From Pseudomaricurvus sp965656525 (GTDB lineage: Bacteria > Pseudomonadota > Gammaproteobacteria > Pseudomonadales > Cellvibrionaceae): DNA of 64,000 bases. Shown in pieces: positions 1-7,393 of this stretch (positions are counted from its first letter, which is position 1; the number at the start of each line of letters is the position of its first letter). The stretch lies in contig CBFHKY010000014.1 in NCBI GenBank assembly GCA_965656525.1, forward strand, positions 25,123 through 89,122. The letters are read 5' to 3'. Both the position numbers and the translations under genes were made by a program. A model generated the notes under the pieces. The model was given only the letters and a program-made list of their open reading frames with translations, had not been told where the DNA came from and made no database searches.

Positions 1-1916
1 AGTCCGCCATCTTTGCGCCTAATGGCGACCACACTTGGGCGTGGTGGCAGTGAAGGATCGAAGTTTGGCCAGCGGTGCATAGGGTTGTCGAACGTCGAAC
101 CATTTGTATCAGCTGGGTGTTGTACAGCCACAAACAAGGTTGTTCCATCGGGCGTGAATTCTGGACCACACAGTTCAGCGCCCTGCGGGCAACCAAAAAA
201 ATGCTTTGGCATGGCACGGTAAGGCCCCGCGGTGGGGACAGCCCAAAGCCCATCGTGAAAACCAAAACTCTCGCAGCCGTCTGTGGCTACCCACATATTG
301 CCAGTCTTGTCGAACGCGAGGTTGTCTGGGGTTGCAAACCAGCCGTTTTCGGTAACGGTTTGTCCTTCTGGGCCTGTTCCATAGAACCCTTGCTGATGAC
401 TCGATTCGCCTTTGGGGTCACCTCCCAAAATGAATGTCAGCCACTCAAAGGTAAGTGCCGTATGATCACGATGGCCGTCGGTGCCGGGGTGTACCAATTC
501 TAAAATGTGACCTGCCTTGTTGTTGATGCGCAAATTACCGGCGTTGGTGGTTTTGCGTTTCTTATTTTTTGTGAGCATGACATAAGTGCAGTCGTTGACT
601 GGATTGGTTTCAATATCTTCTGGCCGATCCATGGGCGTTGCACCAATCAATTGCGCTGCGCGTCTGCACTCAATCAGCACATCTGCCTGCGAGTGAAAAC
701 CGTGCTCTTCCGTTAGAAATTGTTGGCCATGTAACAGGGGTAACCATTCACCTTGACCATCATTGTGCAGCTTAGCGACATAAAGTATGCCGTCATCCAA
801 TAAGTGTTGATTGTGGCCGGACTGATTGGGTTGGTACACTTCGTTAGAGACAAATTTATAAAAAAACTGAAACTCGTCATCGTCACCCGTGTAAGCCACG
901 ATAGGTTGGTTCGGCTTGGCAACAATCGTAGTGCCTTCGTGCTCAAATCGGCCCAGCGCCGTTCGCTTGTGCGGCACCGAAAGTGGATCATAAGGATTAA
1001 ACTCTACCATCCAGCCAAAACGATTAGCTTCGTTGGGCTCTTGGTTGATGTCAAAGCGTGAGTCAAAGGTTCCCCACGGGCGCGAATAATCACCGGCAAT
1101 GGCTAAGCGCTCGAAATTGTCTTTTTCTGCTTCAGTGAGGGTGTTGGTATCCCCCATAAATGCACCGCCGATGCCTTCTTCTGCAATCAATACCGTGCCC
1201 CAGGGGGTTTTGCCGCCAGCACAATTGCCGACGGTTCCAAGCACATCGATACCGTTGGGTGCGGCGCTGGTTTTTAATCGAGCATGGCCAGCTACGGGGC
1301 CAGAAAGCTTCATTGGCGTGGTCAGAGAAATGCGGCGGTTATAATGGCTATTTTGCTGCAATTTCCACTCGTTATTATCCAAATACACCTCTACAACCGA
1401 ATGTCCACAAGCTTGCATTTCAGTGGCCATATGCTCCGACAGTGTTTGTGTGTCGCCGGCTTCTTCGGTGGCGTAGCCAGAAAACATCATGTGTGGTGAA
1501 GTGTATTCATGATTGACACAAAGTAGGCCACGGGTGCTGTTGTTAGAGTGGACATGTGCGTGAGCACTGGTGGCATCTGCTGCGTCACTCAATGGCATGA
1601 AAGCAATAAAGTCATTATTAAAACCAAAACGTTGGCTTTGTGTGATGCTGTTGAGTTGCTCGGGCTGAAAGGGGCTGCTGTCACCGATAACCGTATCACC
1701 CCAACTGATAAGAGGTTTAGCGTGATAGTCGTTAGGCACATGATGATGCTGATCCAACGTTTTGTGTGTTTCCTGAAAAGTCAGTGATGATGAAGGGGTA
1801 TTTTGGCAGGCCGTCAGTCCAAAGCTCAGTGACGCTGTAGACGCAAGTGTGGTACTTGTTTGTATGGAGCCTTTTAAAAATGTTCTGCGACTCAGGTTTT
1901 GTGTGATCTTTTTCAT
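1..1916 (-). CDS. phoX: PhoX-family (DUF839) secreted phosphatase, C-terminus cut by window edge
   Basis: Likely a Tat-exported, calcium/iron-dependent alkaline phosphatase of the PhoX/DUF839 family, which releases phosphate from phosphomonoesters in the periplasm or outside the cell. The frame is open from the ATG at 1916 to base 1 (638 codons). The N-terminus has a twin-arginine signal (LSRRTFLKGS, residues about 8-17), a hydrophobic Ala/Ser/Thr stretch, then ACQN. Recognisable segments are GLLCVNHEYTSP (about residue 115), GTVGNCAGGKTPWGT, LIAEEGIGG, RFGWMVEFNPYDP, TALGRFEHEG, a metal-site-like PMDRPEDIETNP and PDNLAFDKTGNMWVATDG. The last residues seen (SVVAIRRKDGG) resemble the usual family C-terminus, so little is missing. 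It lies 60 bp downstream of the araC-type gene on the same strand and may share its transcript. No strong ribosome site is visible. Family call is firm; substrate is inferred. Confidence 0.85.
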   Translation of the reverse strand, partial: MKKITQNLSRRTFLKGSIQTSTTLASTASLSFGLTACQNTPSSSLTFQETHKTLDQHHHVPNDYHAKPLISWGDTVIGDSSPFQPEQLNSITQSQRFGFNNDFIAFMPLSDAADATSAHAHVHSNNSTRGLLCVNHEYTSPHMMFSGYATEEAGDTQTLSEHMATEMQACGHSVVEVYLDNNEWKLQQNSHYNRRISLTTPMKLSGPVAGHARLKTSAAPNGIDVLGTVGNCAGGKTPWGTVLIAEEGIGGAFMGDTNTLTEAEKDNFERLAIAGDYSRPWGTFDSRFDINQEPNEANRFGWMVEFNPYDPLSVPHKRTALGRFEHEGTTIVAKPNQPIVAYTGDDDEFQFFYKFVSNEVYQPNQSGHNQHLLDDGILYVAKLHNDGQGEWLPLLHGQQFLTEEHGFHSQADVLIECRRAAQLIGATPMDRPEDIETNPVNDCTYVMLTKNKKRKTTNAGNLRINNKAGHILELVHPGTDGHRDHTALTFEWLTFILGGDPKGESSHQQGFYGTGPEGQTVTENGWFATPDNLAFDKTGNMWVATDGCESFGFHDGLWAVPTAGPYRAMPKHFFGCPQGAELCGPEFTPDGTTLFVAVQHPADTNGSTFDNPMHRWPNFDPSLPPRPSVVAIRRKDGG

Positions 1917-1976
1917 GGGGTGTAAAAGCCTGTGATTGTTAATGGTGAAACATAGCGTTGTTGTTAAGCAGAGCTG

Positions 1977-3026
1977 TCATATTGAGTTTGTCATGGAGGC
2001 GCGTACAGTGTTGGGCAAAAGACCTGTCCAGCGTTTGAAATCGCGACGAAAGTTTGCTCGATCACGAATGCCTAAGGTGTTTGAAATCAGGCTATCATCA
2101 CTGGCTTGCAAGACCAACATGGAAACTGCGATAGAAAGCCGAGCGTAATCCAATTGTTTTTGAAAGCTGGTTCCGTGTTGCTTGAGGCGTCGTTTGAATG
2201 TGGCGCTGCTGATGGAAAAATAGTGAGCGTAATCGTCTAGGTTGGTCATGTTTCGGATCACACCTCGACGTAACTGTGTTTGTAGCACTTCAATAAAGCC
2301 ATGTTGCTGTTCACAACTACGTAGAGCTTCATGACATAAATGCGTTGCCATATTATGGGCCGATGTTGAGCCGGAAGGAAGTTGATAGCGAAAAATCTGA
2401 TCCGGTAACAGTACACCATTAACCGGCATGCCAAAGTGCAATTGACTGCCCAAATACGTGTGGAGAGGGGCGGTATCTTCTGGTTTTGGAATGGCAAGCA
2501 GAAAGGTGAGTGGACGGGTGTCAATGTTACTGTGCTTTAACAACGCAACCAGCGATGACAGCATCTGAATAGCAATAATGGTGCTGACCTTATCTTGCCC
2601 TAAGCTGTCTTCCACTACAAAAAAGTGTTGGACATTACTGGATTCAAGAGTCCAGTACCCCAGTGGGTAGTATAAGCGGGCAAAGTCTCTCAGCATTTCC
2701 ATCAGTTGACGGATACTACTGGCGTTGATAAGTGCTTGTAGCAAATGACCGTCAATAATACTCGGTAATCGGCGGCCAAAGCGTAACGCTACGTCAAAGT
2801 TTGAATCTGTGCTTTGTATGTTGCTCAGTAAACGTCTATAGCGACTGTAGCTGATACAGTGGGTTGGGTCGCGTAGGTCTTCGGCAAATAACCCCGTACC
2901 TTGCAGGACTTTTTGCGTGTGCTCACTGGTCTGTTGAACGAGCTCCAAGATCACAGCAGGGAAGTGACTGCTTTGTAAAAGCTTATCGTGGTTTTGAAAA
3001 TAGTGACTTTCCATCGATGTGTACAC
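1977..3026 (-). CDS. AraC-family transcriptional regulator
   Basis: A 349-residue transcription factor with the architecture of the AraC subgroup that carries an arabinose-binding-like N-terminal domain (roughly residues 20-220, as in the OruR/ArgR-like group) and a C-terminal double helix-turn-helix (about 255-345). The DNA-binding part contains FSISSATFKRRLKQHGTSF followed by DYARLSIAVSML and a second helix pair with RANFRRDFKRWTG, the family signature. The start shown is a GTG at 3026, two bases after the stop of the upstream GGDEF gene and preceded by AAAGG inside that gene. An ATG four codons in (3014) is an alternative. Tight spacing means co-transcription with the GGDEF gene and probably translational coupling. 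The flanking phosphatase, receptor and phytase make them its likely targets; the ligand is unknown. Confidence 0.85.
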   Translation of the reverse strand: MYTSMESHYFQNHDKLLQSSHFPAVILELVQQTSEHTQKVLQGTGLFAEDLRDPTHCISYSRYRRLLSNIQSTDSNFDVALRFGRRLPSIIDGHLLQALINASSIRQLMEMLRDFARLYYPLGYWTLESSNVQHFFVVEDSLGQDKVSTIIAIQMLSSLVALLKHSNIDTRPLTFLLAIPKPEDTAPLHTYLGSQLHFGMPVNGVLLPDQIFRYQLPSGSTSAHNMATHLCHEALRSCEQQHGFIEVLQTQLRRGVIRNMTNLDDYAHYFSISSATFKRRLKQHGTSFQKQLDYARLSIAVSMLVLQASDDSLISNTLGIRDRANFRRDFKRWTGLLPNTVRASMTNSI

Positions 3027-3028
3027 AG

Positions 3029-4015
3029 TTAAGTGACCTTTTCGCGGTGGTTGTTTTTCTGCTTTGCATCTTCCAAATGCTGATTCAGTTGTTGAAAAAT
3101 ATCATCTACATGAATCCCAGCGGTGTGATCAACCAAACTGTACGCACACTCTAAAAATACCGAGCGCGAAGCCGAGCTGGGTTTAAAGGCAACAGCTGCA
3201 ATGGCTTGCGTAACTTCGGTGACATAAATCGTGGCATCGATTTGATGAGTGTCAGGAAACAAAATGATGAAACGGTCACCGGCATAACGGCAGGCAAGAT
3301 CTGTTATTCGTAAATTACTATTGATGACATTGGCGATGTGACGAAGTAATCGGTTGCCGTCTTCTGCACCGTAAAGGTGATTAAATCGATCAAAACGTTT
3401 TAAGTCGATTAGTGCAACCGTAAAGGGTTGTTGCCGGACGCGATAAGACACCAACTCTCTTTTCAGCTGTTCTTTCATATATAGCGAGGTATACAGGCCC
3501 GTGACGCAATCGAGCGCACTGTGTTCACGATAAAATCGTTCTCTGTTTTGCAGCTTTTGATTAATGGCCTGTTGTTCTTTGTTCCACAGCACCAATCCGT
3601 AAGCAATGCTGATCAAAGCTAACGGGGCCAGTAAAGATTCGAATACATCATCAAACCAGTAGCCTTGTCTTAAAATAAGAAATTCATCGAGCAAGTCTTG
3701 CAGCATAACGCATGAAAACCCAATGAGTCCCCAAGATAGGAAGTCACTGGTTCTGCCCAAGGGGCGACTGTGAACAATGAACCAACTGAACGCCAACACC
3801 AAAAGCAACGCAGAGCTTTCACCAAAAATATCAATCCACGTGATGTCAGAAAACGTTTTTGGATCGCCGTAGTAAACGTTCAAGCTAATAACGAGCGTTA
3901 GTGAACACACGGAAAGCCACAGTTTTCGGTAATGCAGTGTTAGGTAGTTCTTCATGATAGTTTCGTTTTGATCGTCGAATACAGGCAGGATGGGGTCAAG
4001 ATATGACAGATTCAT
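3029..4015 (-). CDS. Membrane GGDEF-domain protein with degenerate active site
   Basis: A 328-residue inner-membrane protein: four predicted membrane segments (about 32-48, 68-82, 93-110, 127-144), a short coiled linker, then a GGDEF domain from about 165 to 318. The domain keeps the metal-binding DLKRF (Asp204) and the product-inhibition RxxD motif (RITD, 236-239), but the signature reads AGDRF (245-249) instead of GGDEF, so Arg replaces the catalytic Glu. By family knowledge this predicts weak or no diguanylate cyclase activity while c-di-GMP may still bind at the I-site. That makes it more likely a c-di-GMP or membrane-signal receptor than an enzyme. It is the first gene of a leftward unit with the AraC-type regulator and diverges from the TonB receptor. 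Confidence 0.8.
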   Translation of the reverse strand: MNLSYLDPILPVFDDQNETIMKNYLTLHYRKLWLSVCSLTLVISLNVYYGDPKTFSDITWIDIFGESSALLLVLAFSWFIVHSRPLGRTSDFLSWGLIGFSCVMLQDLLDEFLILRQGYWFDDVFESLLAPLALISIAYGLVLWNKEQQAINQKLQNRERFYREHSALDCVTGLYTSLYMKEQLKRELVSYRVRQQPFTVALIDLKRFDRFNHLYGAEDGNRLLRHIANVINSNLRITDLACRYAGDRFIILFPDTHQIDATIYVTEVTQAIAAVAFKPSSASRSVFLECAYSLVDHTAGIHVDDIFQQLNQHLEDAKQKNNHREKVT

Positions 4016-4432
4016 GACGACCGTTTGAAATTATATCGGTCCAGAGTGAGTCTGAGCGTCAGATCAGATCACGGTATTTTGGATTTAAGTACAGCTTTTA
4101 TCGAACTTAGTCGTCTTACGTTCTAGGCGCTACGCTAAGAATCATAAAAACCCTATTAAAATCATGCCCTTATGATTTTAATTTGATCGTGGTTCGCTCT
4201 TCTGTGGAGCGGTTTAATCGAAATGAACAGGTCAGATTAGATCGTACTGTTCTTATTTTATCGGTAAAAGACGCCGTTTTAGACCGAGTTGAGGACTTTA
4301 AAGTTTACGTTCAATAAATTGTCACAAAGGTCCTCTAGTTTCCCCCTTGCTCAGATCGCGGGTCGCTATCCGCGACGAAAGGCTCAGCCAAAATTTCATA
4401 TTGATTATGCTTGCAGGATTGTTGGGGAAACC
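4016..4432. promoter_or_regulatory. Divergent control region between GGDEF-araC unit and TonB receptor
   Basis: This 417-bp non-coding stretch must hold the promoters of the leftward GGDEF-araC unit and the rightward TonB receptor gene. It contains a perfect 28-bp inverted repeat (4155-4182, listed separately) and a GC-rich hairpin at 4356-4375 (TCGCGG, 8-nt loop, CCGCGA) in the likely 5' untranslated region of the receptor mRNA. I could not assign convincing -35/-10 boxes by eye. The upstream in-frame ATG at 4289 would place a poor, non-signal-like extension on the receptor, so this DNA is treated as non-coding. Confidence 0.5.
4155..4182. repeat. Perfect 11-bp inverted repeat, candidate operator
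   Basis: The arms ATTAAAATCAT and ATGATTTTAAT are exact reverse complements with a 6-nt spacer (GCCCTT). The AT-rich composition, lack of a T-run and central position between two divergent genes fit a dimeric regulator site better than a terminator. The adjacent AraC-type regulator is one candidate binder, although AraC proteins usually prefer direct repeats. Confidence 0.55.
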
Positions 4433-7258
4433 ATGAACCATTCTATTAAAAAATTATTCTTATCGAGCGCACTTTGTTTAAGTGCGGCCTATGCCAGTGC
4501 AGATGGTCGTATAGAAGGGCGTGTCAGTGACGTTGCTGGCAACGTGTATTTCACCGGTGCGATTATTAAATTGAAAGAGCTGAATTTGGAAGTCAACTCA
4601 AAACAAGGTGGCCGCTTCAGCTTTCAATCTGTGCCAGCCGGCACTTACACTTTAGTGGTTGATTACCTCGGTGCTGAAACGGTCAAGCGCCAAATAACGA
4701 TTAAAGATGATCAAGTCACTAAAGAAACCGTCAGCATTGGTAGCGATGTTTCTTCTATGGAGAATGTAATCGTCGTAGGGCAAGCGGCTGGGGCATCCAG
4801 TGCTTTGAACAAACAGCGCTCAGCGGATAATTTTGTCTCGGTTGTTTCATCGGACTCCATTGGTCAGTTTCCCGATGAAAACGTCAGTGAAGCTTTACAG
4901 CGTGTGCCGGGTGTATTCATTGAGCGTGATCAAGGTGAAGGTCGGTTTGTTGGCGTTCGTGGTTTAAGCCCTGACTTAAACAGCGCTTCTATTAATGGTG
5001 TCAACATTCCTTCACCAGAAAGAGATCGCCGCTCGGTAGCTTTAGATGTGATTCCTTCAGGGTTACTCGAAGGTCTAGAAGTCACAAAAACCGTTACCCC
5101 CGATATGGACGGCAACATGATCGGTGGCAATATTGAAGTGAAAAGCCTATCGGCATTTGATCGAGATGGGCGCAGCTATAAAGTATCGGCAGAAGGTAAC
5201 TACAACGATCAAGTGGATAAAGTAAGTCCAAAAGCATCTGGCTCGTTTACCGATATTTTTCAGATGGGCGAAGGTGAGCTTGGTGTGGCGGCGGCAATCA
5301 GCTGGCAAGATCGTGAGTTTGGTTCAGAAACCATTGAAGCGGAAGATGAATGGGATTCCGATATTGAAGATTCTGGTGAGCGTGGCAATGCAGAAATGCA
5401 GCAACGTGATTACGCTGTTAACCGCGAACGTCTAGGGGCTGCGTTAAATTTTGATTGGCGCCCTAACGACAGTTCTGAATATTACCTGCGCAATCTTTAC
5501 AGCCATTTTGAAGATCAAGAGTATCGTCAGCGTATGGATTACGCGTTTGATAAAGGTGATCTTCAGTCTATTACTGAAAGTTCAGCCGATTGGACAGATG
5601 CTCGCACTCAGCGTGAACTGAAAGATCGCTTCGAAGAACAAAAAATATTATCAGTGGTTTTGGGTGGTTTAAACACATCTGGTGATTGGACTTACGAATA
5701 TTCATTAGGTTATTCCAAATCCTCTGAAAATGAACCCGATAGAATAGATGCACAGTTCGAACAGAAGGGTGTGGATATTGGTTATTCATCTCTGGGCTCT
5801 GTTCCTAAGCTTTACGCTGAGGCAGATGCCTATGATGCATCCTTATATGAACTAAACGAAGTCGTGGTCGAAAACAATTACACGGAAGATGAGCTGTTTA
5901 CTTACAAGTTTGATGTAACACGTGAAATGAGCTTTTCTGGCCACCCCGGTATTGTGAAATTTGGTGGTAAGTTAACCCAGCGTGAAAAGACAGATGATGT
6001 GGGTGTTCAAGTTTTCGATGATTTCGGCGATGCTGGCGACCCAACCATGGAAGGGTTTGTCGACGGAAATGTGAATTATGGCTTGGGTCGGATGGGGCCG
6101 GCGTTAAGTGAATCGGCACTTCGTGATTTTGTCGACAGTAACTTATTGGGCAGCGGTAGTCGCTTTCAAGAGGACGGCAGCGATGGTGAAGCGTTCAATG
6201 AAAGCATCGTATCTTCCGCCAGAGATTATGTAATGGAGGAAACCGTAGCAGCCCTTTATGCCATGAGCCGAGTGGATATTGGCGATTTACGAGTGGTCTA
6301 TGGCTTGCGCTACGAGTCTACAGATTTTAACGCCGACGGATTTGAAGCTCGCCTTATTGAAGGCTCAAGCGGGTTTAGCAGCCAAGTCGATGCGGTCAAA
6401 TACGATAATGATTACGATAACTGGTTTCCTAGCCTTAATCTTCGTTATCGCTTGAACGAAAAAACGCAACTTCGAGCGGCTTTTTCACAAACCATTGCCC
6501 GACCATCGTTTGGTGATATCACGCCTTCGCCAGAAGAAATTTCTATTGAAGATGGTGAGCTCAGTGTAGAGGCTGGTAACCCCAACCTAGAGCCTTTTGA
6601 GTCGGATAACTTTGATTTGTCTATCGAGTATTACCCCGGCGATATTGGTGTTGTGAGTGCTGGTTTTTTCTATAAGAAAATCGATAACTTTATTGTGAGC
6701 GCAGATGTTTCGGGTTTGGTCGACAGCAGCGTGTATGCGCCAGGCGTTACCATAACGGATTCAGAAATATTGATGCCTATTAATGGTGAGTCGGCAGACC
6801 TTTACGGTTTAGAGTTGGCTTACACGAAAAACTTTGATTCCGGTATCTTGCTGCAAGCTAACGTGACGCTGACTGACAGTGAAGCGGATCTTGGGTTGAG
6901 CGATAGCACGGATCGGAGTTCAAAAATTAAGCTGCCAGAACAGGCGGATACCACAGGCAATTTAGTGCTGGGCTATGAGCGAGGACCATGGAGTTTACGT
7001 GTGTCGGCGGCGTACAAAAGTGAAAACTTAAGAGGTATCAATGTCGATGATGCCGCAGAAGACACTCATCAAGACGACCACTTACAAATTGATTTGTCCG
7101 CAAAGTTCGATGTTAGTGACACCGTGCAATTGTATTTCAACGGGGTGAACTTGAATGACGAGCCTTTCTACGTGTACCAAGGTGCGAAAAACTACAACGC
7201 TCAATATGAAGAATACGGCCCCTCTTATGTTTTGGGTGTGACGTATAGAAACTTCTAA
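4433..7258 (+). CDS. TonB-dependent outer-membrane receptor
   Basis: A 941-residue receptor for energised uptake across the outer membrane. The chosen ATG (4433) has GGGGA just upstream and gives a clean Sec signal peptide ending ASA at about residue 22. Next come a carboxypeptidase-regulatory-like beta domain (about 25-105), a TonB-box-like ENVIVVG (about 118), a plug with FPDENVSEALQRVPGV and GVRGLSPDLNSASINGV, and a 22-strand barrel ending in a terminal Phe (TYRNF). This layout matches the TonB-Xanth-Caul type (TIGR01782). The gene lies 135 bp upstream of a phytase and diverges from a regulator pair, so the cargo may be phytate, inositol phosphates or another phosphorus compound. The cargo is inferred; the family is clear. 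Confidence 0.92.
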   Translation: MNHSIKKLFLSSALCLSAAYASADGRIEGRVSDVAGNVYFTGAIIKLKELNLEVNSKQGGRFSFQSVPAGTYTLVVDYLGAETVKRQITIKDDQVTKETVSIGSDVSSMENVIVVGQAAGASSALNKQRSADNFVSVVSSDSIGQFPDENVSEALQRVPGVFIERDQGEGRFVGVRGLSPDLNSASINGVNIPSPERDRRSVALDVIPSGLLEGLEVTKTVTPDMDGNMIGGNIEVKSLSAFDRDGRSYKVSAEGNYNDQVDKVSPKASGSFTDIFQMGEGELGVAAAISWQDREFGSETIEAEDEWDSDIEDSGERGNAEMQQRDYAVNRERLGAALNFDWRPNDSSEYYLRNLYSHFEDQEYRQRMDYAFDKGDLQSITESSADWTDARTQRELKDRFEEQKILSVVLGGLNTSGDWTYEYSLGYSKSSENEPDRIDAQFEQKGVDIGYSSLGSVPKLYAEADAYDASLYELNEVVVENNYTEDELFTYKFDVTREMSFSGHPGIVKFGGKLTQREKTDDVGVQVFDDFGDAGDPTMEGFVDGNVNYGLGRMGPALSESALRDFVDSNLLGSGSRFQEDGSDGEAFNESIVSSARDYVMEETVAALYAMSRVDIGDLRVVYGLRYESTDFNADGFEARLIEGSSGFSSQVDAVKYDNDYDNWFPSLNLRYRLNEKTQLRAAFSQTIARPSFGDITPSPEEISIEDGELSVEAGNPNLEPFESDNFDLSIEYYPGDIGVVSAGFFYKKIDNFIVSADVSGLVDSSVYAPGVTITDSEILMPINGESADLYGLELAYTKNFDSGILLQANVTLTDSEADLGLSDSTDRSSKIKLPEQADTTGNLVLGYERGPWSLRVSAAYKSENLRGINVDDAAEDTHQDDHLQIDLSAKFDVSDTVQLYFNGVNLNDEPFYVYQGAKNYNAQYEEYGPSYVLGVTYRNF

Positions 7259-7304
7259 GTCATAGAGGCTTTTTAGAGTTTGGTCACTGGTTATGCTTGA
7301 GCCA

Positions 7305-7332
7305 TTGACGCATCAAACAAATGACGTATTAA
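7305..7332 (+). promoter_or_regulatory. Candidate promoter for the phytase gene
   Basis: TTGACG (7305-7310) and TATTAA (7327-7332) are separated by 16 bp, a fair sigma-70 match in the gap between receptor and phytase. Transcription would begin near 7340, so the leader would include the hairpin at 7352-7370. Assigned by eye only. Confidence 0.4.
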
Positions 7333-7351
7333 ACATAGGCAGCAGTGATTA

Positions 7352-7377
7352 GGCCCTGAGTATCAGGGCCATTTTTT
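7352..7377 (+). terminator. Rho-independent terminator between TonB receptor and phytase
   Basis: A perfect 8-bp stem (GGCCCTGA / TCAGGGCC) with a GTA loop is followed by ATTTTTT. It should end the receptor transcript. It lies only 17 bp before the phytase start, so any phytase transcript starting upstream must pass through it. That makes it either a partial terminator setting a receptor:phytase ratio or an attenuator. Confidence 0.85.
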
Positions 7378-7393
7378 AAGGATTTTTGAGGTT

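Noticed and set aside
713..991. Leftward 92-codon frame inside phoX
   Set aside because: It is a shadow in another frame; the PhoX frame through the same DNA gives clear family motifs.
1974..1994. Pho-box-like pair CTGTCAT ... TTGTCAT near phoX
   Set aside because: The repeats are 14 bp apart instead of 11 and lie at the end of the araC gene in the orientation away from phoX.
4317..4330. TTGTCAC upstream of the TonB receptor as a PhoB half-site
   Set aside because: Only one half-site is visible, with no second repeat at 11 bp.
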